Assembly: GCA_963826055.1 (NCBI GenBank)
Contig: CAWGVO010000006.1
Location: 62,001 to 126,000, forward strand
From: JBBDMC01 sp963826055
GTDB lineage: Bacteria; Pseudomonadota; Alphaproteobacteria; Rhizobiales; Kaistiaceae
DNA length: 64,000 bases
Direction of reading: 5' to 3'
The translations under genes were made by a program, and so were the position numbers. Positions 23,625-32,218 of the stretch are shown here, piece after piece. Below the pieces are notes generated by a model. The model searched no databases. It saw only the letters and a list, made by a program, of their open reading frames with translations, and was not told the DNA's origin. Numbering within the stretch: position 1 is the stretch's first letter; each line of letters opens with the position of its first letter.

Positions 23625-24101
23625 ATGATGGAAAAGATTCCGATGACCGCTGCCGGGCACGCGGCGCTGGAATCCGAGCTCAAGCGGCGCACCGGTGAGG
23701 AGCGCCCGCGCATCATCGAGCTGATTGCGGAGGCGCGCGGCCACGGCGATCTTTCCGAGAACGCCGAGTACCACGCCGCCAAGGAGCAGCACGGCCTCAA
23801 CGAGGGCCGGATCGCCGAGCTGGAGGACCAGCTCTCGCGGGCCGAGATCATCGACGTGTCGAAACTGTCGGGCAAGACCGTCAAGTTCGGCGCCACCGTC
23901 GTGCTGATCGACGAGGACACCGAGGAGAAGAAGAAGTACCAGATCGTCGGCGACGTCGAAGCCGACGTGAAGGGCGGCAAGATCTCCATCTCCTCGCCGA
24001 TCGCCCGCGCCCTCATCGGCAAGGCGAAGGGCGACACCGTCGAGGTGGCCGCCCCCGGCGGCGCGCGGTCGTACGAGATCCTCGACGTCAAGTTCAACTG
24101 A
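23625..24101 (+). CDS. greA: Transcription elongation factor GreA
   Basis: Rescues backtracked RNA polymerase by stimulating transcript cleavage. 158 residues: an N-terminal antiparallel coiled coil with the acidic tip (ARGHGDLSENAEYHAAKEQ) and a C-terminal FKBP-like domain (SPIARALIGKAKGDTVEV). Two ATG codons in a row (23625, 23628) make the exact start uncertain by one residue. It follows carB, a common order in Rhizobiales. Confidence 0.96.
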   Translation: MMEKIPMTAAGHAALESELKRRTGEERPRIIELIAEARGHGDLSENAEYHAAKEQHGLNEGRIAELEDQLSRAEIIDVSKLSGKTVKFGATVVLIDEDTEEKKKYQIVGDVEADVKGGKISISSPIARALIGKAKGDTVEVAAPGGARSYEILDVKFN

Positions 24102-24261
24102 ACCGCCCGTTTCCGTTGACGTTCTGAAGCGAATCGCCGCACGTTGAGCGTGCGCGGGAGCGGCTGCCCGCCGCCAGAGGTCACCTGTGACTTCGTGCGG
24201 GTTTCCGGGCCTGGCCCGCAAAGGGACGATTGCCGGCGGCTGCGGACGGAGGCGCCGAAGA

Positions 24262-25293
24262 ATGGATCGCAAACCGATCGGCGTGTTCGCCTTCGGCAAG
24301 CCTCCGGTTGAACACATGCCGCCGATGCGCACCCGCGCGCTGCTCGCCGAAGCTGCGTTGCAGGGGGCCGACCTCCTGTTCTTCGCCAAGTCCGACTGGG
24401 ACCCGGAAAGCAGGACCGTTCGGGCGACGCGGCATTCGGTAACCGGCGAGGAGACCGTGACAACGGCGATGCCGCCGGTCGTTCTGGTGACCGACAAGCT
24501 CGCCGCACGGTATCCCGAGGTCGACGATTGGCTGCGCGCCGAGACGCGCGTCATTGCCGCCCGCGGCCCCGACAAGATCGAACAGTACGAGCTTCTGGCG
24601 CGGACGCCGCTGGCGCCGTACGTCATTCCGACGACCGTCCTGGCAAGCGATCGGCTGGAAGCGGACCTCGCCGAGTGGCCGTCGCTCTACGGCGGGGTCG
24701 TGATCAAGCCCGCCAACGGCATGTGGGGCAACAACGTCCAGTTCGTCTTCGCCACCGGGGGCCGCTGGCGGTTTCACAAGCACGATGAGGTCATCGACGG
24801 CGACCGCGACTCGGTGATCGCGGCCGTGCGCAAGAGCATCGCCGGACGGATGCGCTACCGCCCGTTCATTCTCCAGCGCTACATCGCCTCGACCCACGCC
24901 GGTCAGGCGGTCTCCCTGCGCGTCGATATTCACAAGAAGCCGGACGGCAGTTGGGGCGTCCATCGGTTCGCCGCCAGGATCAGCGTCGGCAAGGGGTTTT
25001 CGGCGAGCCTCAGTTCGGGCGGCGGTCAGATGCTGATCGATAAATTCCTGCCGCGGCGCACGGCGCGTCCGGCGGATGAGATCTACGATGAAGCGGTTGA
25101 CGTCGTTTGCCAGGCGGCCGAACTGATCGACGGCGATCCGGCCTATTCGATCTTCGAGCTCGGCGTCGACCTCGCCCTCGATGAGGACGACCGGCTGTGG
25201 ATCGTGGAGGCGAACCTGCTGCCGGGAGCGCGGTGGGGCGAGCAGGACCGCGCCATGCACACCATCGCCTACGCCCTGTCGCTGGCGAACTGA
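24262..25293 (+). CDS. YheC/YheD-type ATP-grasp protein, first copy
   Basis: 343 residues resembling the YheC/YheD family, known in Bacillus as spore-coat associated ATP-grasp proteins. An N-terminal domain (GVFAFGKPPVEHMPPMRTRA) precedes an ATP-grasp fold with VVIKPANGMWGNNVQF (nucleotide-binding loop), FILQRYIASTHAG and the metal-binding end LWIVEANLLPGARW. ATP-grasp enzymes typically join a carboxylate to an amine or thiol; the substrate here is unknown. The start ATG 24262 follows GGAGG. It is 12 bases upstream of a paralogue, so the two form an operon. This family is unexpected in a non-sporulating Gram-negative. Confidence 0.8.
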   Translation: MDRKPIGVFAFGKPPVEHMPPMRTRALLAEAALQGADLLFFAKSDWDPESRTVRATRHSVTGEETVTTAMPPVVLVTDKLAARYPEVDDWLRAETRVIAARGPDKIEQYELLARTPLAPYVIPTTVLASDRLEADLAEWPSLYGGVVIKPANGMWGNNVQFVFATGGRWRFHKHDEVIDGDRDSVIAAVRKSIAGRMRYRPFILQRYIASTHAGQAVSLRVDIHKKPDGSWGVHRFAARISVGKGFSASLSSGGGQMLIDKFLPRRTARPADEIYDEAVDVVCQAAELIDGDPAYSIFELGVDLALDEDDRLWIVEANLLPGARWGEQDRAMHTIAYALSLAN

Positions 25294-25305
25294 GCGACGA
25301 CGCCC

Positions 25306-26346
25306 TTGAGCACGGATCGCGAGCGGATCGGGGTCTTTGCCTTCGGCACGTCGCCGATCGAGCACCTGCCGCCATTGCGCTTGCGCGCGCTTCTTGGCGA
25401 GGCGGCCTTCCAGGGAGCGGAGTGCGCGCTTTTCTCGACCGCCGACTGCGACACCGCCGGCGGCACCGTGCTCGCAAGCCTGTGGTCCGGCGCCGGCTGG
25501 CGGACCGAACGCATCCCCCTCCCCGCCGTGGTCATGATCGTCACCGATCCGGTGAGGCCCGAGCACCACCCCGTCGACGCATGGCTGAGATCGGCCGCCC
25601 GCATCATCGCCGATCACGGCCCTGACAAGCTGGAGCAGATCGGCCTGTTCGAGGCCTCTCCGCTTGCCGGTCATGCGATCGCCGCCGCACCGTTGACCGC
25701 CGACACCTTCGATACGCTCCTTCCCGAGTGGCTTTCGCAATACGGCGGAGCCGTGGTCAAACCGGTCGACGGCATGCGCGGCGGCAATATCCATTTCATC
25801 ACACGCACCGGCGACCGGTGGCAGCTGCAGAAGCGCGAGGAGACACGCGAAGGCTCGCTGGAGGAAATTGTCGCCGCGATGCGCGCCGCCACCGCCAGGC
25901 GGATGGGCTACCGCCGGTACATGATCCAGCGTTACGTCGAGTCGAGCCACGCCGGGCGCGCCCTGACGTTGCGCATCGACGTCCACAAGACGCCGCGCGG
26001 AGACTGGCAGATGCACCGCGCCGCGGCGCGGTTGAACATCGCCGGTGGGTTGGCGACCAACTCGGCCGGCGGCGGCGCCCAGGTGATGATCGAGAAATTG
26101 CTCGCCCAGCGGACCGTCCGTCCGGGTGAGGCCATCGAGGCGGAAGCGATCGCGATCGCCTGTCAGGCCGCCGCCCTGATCGACGCGCAGCCGAGCGCCT
26201 CCATCATCGAGCTCGGCGTCGATCTCGCCCTCGATGCGGAGGACCACCTGTGGATCGTGGAAGCCAACGCGCGGCCAGAAGCAAACTGGGCCGAGCAGGA
26301 CCGCGCCATGCACATTGTGGCCTACGCCCTGTCACTGATCGGCTGA
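25306..26346 (+). CDS. YheC/YheD-type ATP-grasp protein, second copy
   Basis: 346 residues, paralogous to the preceding gene over its full length: GVFAFGTSPIEHLPPLRLRA, VVKPVDGMRGGNIHFI, MIQRYVESSHAG and LWIVEANARPEANW line up. The start is TTG 25306 (MSTDRERIGVF), since no ATG or GTG is suitably placed. Key ATP-grasp residues are retained, so both copies look active. They could act as a heteromer or on successive steps. The 3' end overlaps the convergent hydrolase gene by 15 bases, which implies close evolutionary linkage of the two units. Confidence 0.78.
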   Translation: MSTDRERIGVFAFGTSPIEHLPPLRLRALLGEAAFQGAECALFSTADCDTAGGTVLASLWSGAGWRTERIPLPAVVMIVTDPVRPEHHPVDAWLRSAARIIADHGPDKLEQIGLFEASPLAGHAIAAAPLTADTFDTLLPEWLSQYGGAVVKPVDGMRGGNIHFITRTGDRWQLQKREETREGSLEEIVAAMRAATARRMGYRRYMIQRYVESSHAGRALTLRIDVHKTPRGDWQMHRAAARLNIAGGLATNSAGGGAQVMIEKLLAQRTVRPGEAIEAEAIAIACQAAALIDAQPSASIIELGVDLALDAEDHLWIVEANARPEANWAEQDRAMHIVAYALSLIG

Positions 26347-27306
26347 ACCGGTCCCCCAGTGGCCGGGTCCAACCTCGTCACACACCTTGCGGAAGAGCGG
26401 CGAAAAGCGCCCCGACACCGCCAGCGGCGCCAGGATGTTGTGCTGGCTGACGCCGGCAACCGGCAACCGGATCAGGCCGGGGACGCCGTCGAAGTGGCAG
26501 GCCGCCTCTGTATCGGGACGATTGCGGTCGCCGTGGATGATCCACGTGCGCGGCCGCGGCGACCGTCGCTCCAGCACCACTCTTGGATCGAGCTCCTCCT
26601 CCTCGACGGCGACACCCGCCGCCGCGCAAACCGTTTTCCATCGCTCCTCGAAGCGCAGCGCCATGACGATCGGGCTGAAAGCAATGATTGCGTCAGCGCC
26701 GAGCTCGACGCCGTAGCGGATGGTGGCGTAGCCACCCCACGACTGGCCAAGGCAGATCAGCCGCTTCGTACCCATCTCCGCCAGAATTCCGCTGAGGGCC
26801 GCAACCGTGCTGGGAACGTCCCTGCCGAGACCCGCAACCCCGGCGAGGAACAGGGCGTTACTCCAGTCGAAGAGATAGACGGCGTTGACGCCGTGTTCGC
26901 TCAGCAGCCCCTGCATGAAGTACATCGACACACCGAGGCGCCGCGACCTGCCGGTGAACGCCACGACCGTGGTGTCGGACCCGGCCGGCGCGCACCAGAA
27001 GCCCGCGCTCCCGCCGGCATCGACGGCTTCGCCCGCTTTCGGCGGCGGCCGGACGTTCATCGACCGCAACCTGCGACACTGGCGGAGCAGGTTCGCGACC
27101 CGTCCCTCATAGCCGGGCACCTCCGAGAGCGCGGTGAGGTGCAGAACCGCCAGGCCGATCTCGCCGAACGCGATCAGCCTTCGGCACGCCTCCAGACGCT
27201 GCGGCGGACTGAGGTCCTGCCGGGAAAGCGCCTTGATCATCCTGGGATCCGGTCGCGACGCCTGGTCGATCCGGGCCGGGACCGGACCCGGCTGCCTAGT
27301 CGCCAC
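26332..27306 (-). CDS. Alpha/beta-hydrolase fold protein downstream of acyl carrier gene
   Basis: 324 residues. The N-terminal 90 are helical and not recognised. The rest is an alpha/beta hydrolase: nucleophile elbow LICLGQSWGGYATIRYG, acid region IHGDRNRPDTEA and His in GVSQHNILAPLAV. There is no signal peptide. The GTG start overlaps the end of the carrier-protein gene by 11 bases, so the hydrolase is translationally coupled to it and may act as thioesterase or acyltransferase on the carrier-bound product. Substrate unknown. Confidence 0.72.
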   Translation of the reverse strand: MATRQPGPVPARIDQASRPDPRMIKALSRQDLSPPQRLEACRRLIAFGEIGLAVLHLTALSEVPGYEGRVANLLRQCRRLRSMNVRPPPKAGEAVDAGGSAGFWCAPAGSDTTVVAFTGRSRRLGVSMYFMQGLLSEHGVNAVYLFDWSNALFLAGVAGLGRDVPSTVAALSGILAEMGTKRLICLGQSWGGYATIRYGVELGADAIIAFSPIVMALRFEERWKTVCAAAGVAVEEEELDPRVVLERRSPRPRTWIIHGDRNRPDTEAACHFDGVPGLIRLPVAGVSQHNILAPLAVSGRFSPLFRKVCDEVGPGHWGTGSADQ

Positions 27307-27565
27307 GACCGTTGACCAGATCGCCCGCCATGTCCCGCACCGTCGTGTCGCCGTTCAGGAAGAACTCCGGACCGATCGCGTATCCGAACGCCTTCTCGAA
27401 TTCCGAGGCCATTTCAACCGCATCGACCGAATCCAGGTCGAAGTGCCTGAACGGCATATCAATATCGACCCCGTCGGAATCCTGACCGACAAGGACGGCA
27501 AGGTAAACGACGATCCAGCGCCGGACGCGCGCCTCATCGGCGCCGACGGCCACAACCTGTTCCAT
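27296..27565 (-). CDS. Acyl carrier protein (stand-alone)
   Basis: 89 residues with the carrier fold. The phosphopantetheine Ser is in FRHFDLDSVDAVEMASEFEK. The helix-2 sequence is acidic as in fatty-acid type carriers. The start ATG 27565 is preceded by GGAGG five bases upstream, which decides against a longer form starting at 27694. It is not beside fab genes, so it is a specialised carrier. Its coupling to the hydrolase, and the facing ATP-grasp pair, suggest a small thioester-dependent pathway. Confidence 0.8.
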   Translation of the reverse strand: MEQVVAVGADEARVRRWIVVYLAVLVGQDSDGVDIDMPFRHFDLDSVDAVEMASEFEKAFGYAIGPEFFLNGDTTVRDMAGDLVNGRGD

Positions 27566-27771
27566 CCCGGCCTCCTCAATCAGCCCGCCAAGGCTGGCGG
27601 AACGAATCGCAAGCGCCAGTTGACCGCCTGCCGCCGCTGCCGGCAATAGTTGAGGATTGCCGGCCTGCCACTCATGCACTTCTTGCAGAGCCACCGTCAG
27701 AGCCCCTACATACTGAGAGGTCTCGAGTCGCTAGCGTCCTCGGTACCGCGCCATTCACCGGGAGCTGGTCC

Positions 27772-28731
27772 ATGCACGCCAGGGTGATCATCGTCGGGTC
27801 CGGTCCGGCCGGGTACACCGCCGCCGTCTATGCCGCCCGCGCCATGCTGGAGCCGGTGCTGATCAGCGGCATCACGCCCGGTGGCCAGCTCACCACGACC
27901 ACCGATGTCGAGAACTATCCGGGCTTCGCCGACGTCATCCAGGGCCCGTGGCTGATGGATCAGATGCGCGCCCAGGCCGAGCACGTCGGCACGCGCATGG
28001 TCAGCGACACGATCATGGGGGTCGACCTGTCGCGGCGGCCGTTCCGGCTCACCGGCGACTCCGGCACCACCTACACCTGCGACGCGCTGATCGTTGCGAC
28101 CGGCGCCGAGGCCAAGTGGCTGAACCTGCCGTCGGAGCAGAAGTTCCGCGGCTACGGCGTATCGGCGTGCGCCACCTGCGACGGCTTCTTCTACAAGGAG
28201 CGCGAGGTGGCGGTGATCGGCGGCGGCAACACGGCCGCCGAGGAGGCGGTGTTCCTCACCCACTTCGCCTCCAAGGTGACGCTCATCCACCGCCGCGACG
28301 CGCTGCGGGCCGAGAAGATCCTGCAGCAGCGCGTGTTCGACAACGACAAGATCGACGTGATCTGGGACTCCGCGGTCGAGGACGTGCTCGGCACCGAAGG
28401 CGTGCCGCCCTCGGTCACCGGCCTCAGGATCAAGAACCTCAAGACCGGCAAGGTCAGCGACCTCGCGGTCGACGGCGTCTTCGTCGCCATCGGCCACGCG
28501 CCCTCGGTCGACCTTCTCGGCGGCCAGCTCAGGCTGAAGCCCAACGGCTACGTCTGGACGGCGCCCGATTCGACCGCGACCAGCATCCCCGGCGTCTTCG
28601 CCGCCGGCGACGTCACCGACGAAACCTTCCGCCAGGCGGTGACCGCCGCCGGCATGGGCTGCATGGCGGCGCTGGAGGCGGAGAAGTTCCTCGCCGCCGC
28701 CGCCTCGGAACCGGCCGAGGCGGCCGAGTAG
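27772..28731 (+). CDS. trxB: Thioredoxin reductase
   Basis: FAD- and NADPH-dependent reductase of thioredoxin, 319 residues. FAD site GSGPAGYTAAVYAARA near residue 9, redox pair in SACATCDGFFYK, NADPH site VIGGGNTAAEEAVFLT and the C-terminal FAD contact IPGVFAAGDVTDETFRQA. The start ATG 27772 follows GGGAG. The LysR gene begins 12 bases after the stop, the trxB-lsrB arrangement typical of Rhizobiales. Confidence 0.97.
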   Translation: MHARVIIVGSGPAGYTAAVYAARAMLEPVLISGITPGGQLTTTTDVENYPGFADVIQGPWLMDQMRAQAEHVGTRMVSDTIMGVDLSRRPFRLTGDSGTTYTCDALIVATGAEAKWLNLPSEQKFRGYGVSACATCDGFFYKEREVAVIGGGNTAAEEAVFLTHFASKVTLIHRRDALRAEKILQQRVFDNDKIDVIWDSAVEDVLGTEGVPPSVTGLRIKNLKTGKVSDLAVDGVFVAIGHAPSVDLLGGQLRLKPNGYVWTAPDSTATSIPGVFAAGDVTDETFRQAVTAAGMGCMAALEAEKFLAAAASEPAEAAE

Positions 28732-28742
28732 AGGCTTCGGTC

Positions 28743-29651
28743 ATGCCGAAAAGCAACGGCCTCGACTGGGACAAGCTGCGCATCTTCCAGGCCGCCGCCC
28801 AGGCCGGCTCCTTCACCCACGCCGGCGAAGCGCTCAACATGAGCCAGTCGGCGGTGAGCCGGCAGGTGAGCGGCCTCGAGCAGGACCTCGGCGTGCCGCT
28901 GTTTCACCGCCACGCCCGCGGCCTCATCCTGACCGAGCAGGGCGAGGAGCTGTTCCGCGCCGCCAACGACGTGCTGGTCAAGCTGGACACGGTGCGCTCG
29001 CGCCTGACCGAATCGGCCGAGCAGCCCTCCGGCGTCTTGCGGGTCACCACCACCGTCGGCTTCGGCTCGACCTGGCTGACGGCGCGCTTCAACGAGTTCA
29101 TCGAACTCTATCCCAGCATCAAGCTGCACCTGATCCTCGACGACCAGGAACTCGACCTCGCCATGCGCCAGGCCGACGTCGCCATCCGCATGCGCCAGCC
29201 GGTCCAGCCCGACCTCATCCAGCGGCACCTGTTCACGGTCCACATGAACCTCTACGCGGCGCCCTCGTACGTGAAGCGCTTCGGCGAGCCGAAGTCGATC
29301 GACGACCTCGACCAGCACCGCATCGTCACCTTCGGCGTGCCGGTGCCGGCCTATCTCAAGGACCTCAACTGGCTGGAGACCGCCGGGCGTACGGCCGACA
29401 ACCCGCGCGAACCGATCCTCAAGGTCAACAACCTGTTCGGCGTCAAAAGCGCGGTGATGAGCGGTACTGGCGTGGCCGTTCTGCCCAACTACATGGTGGA
29501 ACCGGAATCCGGCCTTGTGCGCCTGCTGCCCAAACAGGAGGTACCGAGCTTCGCCAGCTATTTTGTCTACCCGGCCGAACTCAAGAACTCGGCGCGGGTC
29601 CATGTTTTCCGCGATTTTCTGTTGAGCAAGGCGCGAAAATGGGCGTACTAG
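28743..29651 (+). CDS. LysR-type regulator of the LsrB/VtlR type
   Basis: 302 residues. Winged helix-turn-helix at residues 7-65 (FQAAAQAGSFTHAGEALNMS), then the periplasmic-binding-like effector domain. Its place directly behind trxB and in front of a small RNA with CUCCC/UUCCC motifs matches lsrB of Sinorhizobium and vtlR of Agrobacterium and Brucella. Those regulators activate AbcR sRNAs and affect redox balance and envelope functions. Here the link is by synteny and sequence type; binding is not shown. Confidence 0.85.
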   Translation: MPKSNGLDWDKLRIFQAAAQAGSFTHAGEALNMSQSAVSRQVSGLEQDLGVPLFHRHARGLILTEQGEELFRAANDVLVKLDTVRSRLTESAEQPSGVLRVTTTVGFGSTWLTARFNEFIELYPSIKLHLILDDQELDLAMRQADVAIRMRQPVQPDLIQRHLFTVHMNLYAAPSYVKRFGEPKSIDDLDQHRIVTFGVPVPAYLKDLNWLETAGRTADNPREPILKVNNLFGVKSAVMSGTGVAVLPNYMVEPESGLVRLLPKQEVPSFASYFVYPAELKNSARVHVFRDFLLSKARKWAY

Positions 29652-29719
29652 CCGCGCGCTCACATGTGGTTTGGATGCAACAGCCTAAATTTATGGCAGG
29701 TTCTGCCGGCGCAGCCGTA

Positions 29720-29746
29720 TTGCCGCGCAATCAATGTTCATAGAAT
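29720..29746 (+). promoter_or_regulatory. Candidate promoter of the AbcR-like sRNA
   Basis: TTGCCG at 29720-29725 and TAGAAT at 29741-29746, spaced 15 bases, would start a transcript near 29753. The spacing is one to two bases short of ideal. An AT-rich patch upstream (29686-29697) could be a LysR operator, as expected if the adjacent regulator controls the sRNA. Confidence 0.4.
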
Positions 29747-29752
29747 CAACCT

Positions 29753-29881
29753 GCTGTTGTGGTGATTCGTTCGTTACTTCCTCCCTGCGAACGTCTTTCC
29801 CTTCAGCTGTTCCCCTCTGAAGTGCGCCGTTTCGGCGGCGCAGACTGCCGGGCCCTCATTGGGGCCCGGCCTTCTTTTTTT
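29753..29881 (+). ncRNA. AbcR-like trans-acting small RNA (alpha-r15 type)
   Basis: About 115-130 bases ending in a strong intrinsic terminator. A single-stranded stretch holds ACTTCCTCCCTGCG (29776-29789). A hairpin CTTCAG/CTGAAG (29801-29822) presents CTGTTCCCCT in its loop. A GC stem and the terminator follow. Unpaired CUCCC and UUCCC motifs that mask ribosome sites of ABC-transporter mRNAs are the hallmark of AbcR sRNAs. Position immediately after the LsrB/VtlR-type gene is where AbcR1/AbcR2 lie in Sinorhizobium. Only one copy is seen here. The 5' end is inferred. Confidence 0.68.
29847..29881 (+). terminator. Intrinsic terminator of the sRNA
   Basis: A perfect 9-bp stem GCCGGGCCC/GGGCCCGGC with loop TCATTG, then CTTC and seven T. 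It is the strongest terminator in the window. It points in the direction of the sRNA and ends 36 bases before the convergent msrP stop. Confidence 0.9.
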
Positions 29882-29917
29882 GCAACCGGCGGTTCAGAGA
29901 ATGCCAGACCGAGGACG

Positions 29918-30923
29918 TCACATGTACAGCGGCTCGTTCTGCAGATCCTTGTACAGGTCCGCCACGTATTCGCCGTAGCCGTTGAACAGCTGGGTGGGGA
30001 TCCGTTCGCCGGAGCCCAGCACTTCCTCGCTCGCCTGGCTCCAGCGCGGGTGCGGCACGTCCGGATTGACGTTGGCCCAGAAGCCGTACTCGCTGCCGGC
30101 GATCGCCTGCCACAACCCGACCGGCTGCTTGTCGGTGAAGGTGATCTTGACGATCCCCTTGATCGACTTGAACCCGTACTTCCACGGCAGGTGAAGGCGG
30201 ATGGGCGAGCCCATCTCGTTGGGCAGCGGTGCGCCATAGGCGCCGGTCACCATGAACGCGAGCTCATTGGTCGCCTCCGCCATGGTGAGCCCCTCGACGT
30301 AGGGCCACGGGTAGCCGATGCCGCGCGCCTGGCCGGGAGCGACCTTGGGGTTCATGAAGCTCTCGAAGCGCACGTATTTGGCGTCCGATGTCGGCTTCGC
30401 CATGGCGACGAGGTCGGCGAGCGCGAACCCGGACCACGGCACCACCATCGACCACGCCTCGACGCAGCGGTGGCGGTACACCCGCTCCTCGAGGTTTACC
30501 TTCGACAGCAGCGAATCGATGTCGACGGTGAAGGGCGTCTCCACCATCCCGTCGACCGCGATCGTCCACGGCCGGATTGGCAGCGCCTGCGAGGCCTCGC
30601 CGCAATCGCCGGCCGAGCCAAGGCGGAACTCGTAGTAGTTGTTGTAGACGAAGTTGTCTTCCTTGGCGGTGATGTCGCGCTTGACGGTGTAGCGCATCGT
30701 TGCGCATCACCGGATAGAGCGAGGTTGACGGGTCGTCGGGTTTCGGCCCGTAGACCTTGGGAGCGCCGAAGCCGAAAAGGGCGTGGGCCGGGCCCGAAGC
30801 GAGAACTCCGGCCGCCGCGGCCGCGCCGCCGGCCGCCAGCACCTGCCTGCGATTGAGCGCGATCTCCGGGGGCGTCGCCAGACGCTCCGGCAGCTCCCAG
30901 CCGCGCTTGCGCTTGATCAACAT
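29918..30923 (-). CDS. msrP: Protein-methionine-sulfoxide reductase catalytic subunit MsrP, frameshifted
   Basis: Periplasmic molybdopterin enzyme that repairs oxidised methionines. A twin-arginine signal (NRRQVLAAGGAAAAAGVLAS) is near residue 25. The molybdenum-ligand Cys is present in YRHRCVEAWSMVVPW. The rest of the fold (TNELAFMVTGAYGAPLPNEM, LHLPWKYGFKSIKGI) is intact. One extra base near 30700 shifts the frame after SLYPVMRN. The start ATG 30923 follows AGGAGGG. No msrQ (heme membrane partner) is next to it; a paralogue and a multiheme cytochrome are the neighbours. Confidence 0.88.
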
Positions 30924-31017
30924 GGGGCACTTCCCTCCTGGAATGTGGCAGATTTCGAGCTAGGGCGGCGCCGCCTCACGATCAAATCACGATGGCGTGG
31001 CGCCCGCCAGCGCCCGC

Positions 31018-32008
31018 CTACATGTAGATCTGCTGGCCTTCCATGCCGGCGTAGAGGTCGGCCACGTACTGGCCGTAGCCGTTGAAGAGCTGGGTGGGGA
31101 CGGACTCGTCGGTGGTGAGGTCGTGTTCGTTCGCCTGGCTCCACTTGGGATGGGGCACGTCCGGATTGACGTTGGCCCAGAAACCGTGGCTGTCGGGCGC
31201 CGCTTCCTGCCAGAAGCCGCGCGGCTGAGCGTCGACGAAGCTGATCCTGACGACCGACTTGATCGACTTGAAGCCGTACTTCCACGGCAGATGAAGGCGG
31301 AGCGGCGCCCCCATCGAGTTGTCCAGCGGCTTGCCGTAGGCGCCAGTCACCATGAACGCCAGTTCGTTGGTCGCCTCCGCCATGGTGAGGCCCTCGACGT
31401 AGGGCCACGGATACCAGAACTGCTTCTGCCCCGGCGGCGACCTCCGGATCGAAGAATGCCTCCATCCGCACGTATTTCGCCGCGGAGAGCGGACGCGCCA
31501 TCTCGACCAGCCGCGCCAGCGCAAATCCGGTCCATGGCACCACCATCGACAGCGGCTCGAGGAAGCGGTGGCGGTACACCCGCTCCTCGAGGCTGACGCG
31601 CTTCAACAGATCGTCGATGCCGATGCTGAACGGATTTTCGACAAGCCCGTCGAAGCGGATCTCCCACGGCCTGATCTTGAGCGCCGCCGCCTCGCGATAA
31701 ATGCGGCGGCTGATGCCGAACTCGTAGAAGTTGTTGTAGCGGGTGTTGATCTCTTCCGGCGTGATCGCCCGCGTGACCGCGTAGCGCTCGTTGCGCGCGG
31801 CCGGATAGAGCTGCCGCGAAGGATCGCTGGTGGCGGCGAGCGCGCCGGCCGGCCGCTCCTCGCGTCCGCTGAGCGCCATCGCGCCGATGGCGCCGCCCGC
31901 AACCGCCAGGCCGCCGCCGAACAAGAGCACCCGGCGGCTGACGAATAGCGATTCGGGTGTGGCTCGGCTGTGTGGAATCTCCCAGCCGCGCCTGCGGTTC
32001 ACGCGCAT
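31018..32008 (-). CDS. MsrP-like protein lacking the Mo-ligand cysteine, frameshifted
   Basis: Full-length relative of the adjacent msrP with twin-arginine signal (SRRVLLFGGGLAVAGGAIGA). At the position of the metal-binding Cys it has Phe: YRHRFLEPLSMVVPW (Phe codon TTC, plus-strand bases 31562-31564). The surrounding fold is conserved (TNELAFMVTGAYGKPLDNSM). Either the protein holds the cofactor differently, or it has lost activity, or it serves as a partner subunit. One extra G near 31435 shifts the frame before QKQFWYPWPY. The start ATG 32008 follows GGGAGGG. It is the first gene of the leftward pair and faces the FNR-type box. Confidence 0.8.
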
Positions 32009-32124
32009 ACATACCCTCCCCGAGCCGCACCCAAGTCGTAGGCCAGCGCGACTCCGCGATCAATTCACGTTGCCGTGGGCCGCGGACGAATCGAGCGCGC
32101 GGACCAAATTTGGGCCAGATCGCA

Positions 32125-32138
32125 TTGATATCGATCAA
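32125..32138. promoter_or_regulatory. Perfect FNR/FnrL/FixK-type binding site
   Basis: TTGATATCGATCAA matches the TTGAT-N4-ATCAA consensus with no mismatch. Its centre lies 87 bases upstream of the cytochrome ATG and 123 bases from the msrP-like ATG on the other strand. It could activate either or both under low oxygen. A perfect palindrome in this divergent gap is unlikely by chance. Confidence 0.8.
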
Positions 32139-32218
32139 AAATCTGCAGCCTCTTTGCGGCTTGCCCAACCGCCGCTGCAATATTAGGCTTCCCGAGTGTG
32201 ATCGAACGGGGGCCAGAC

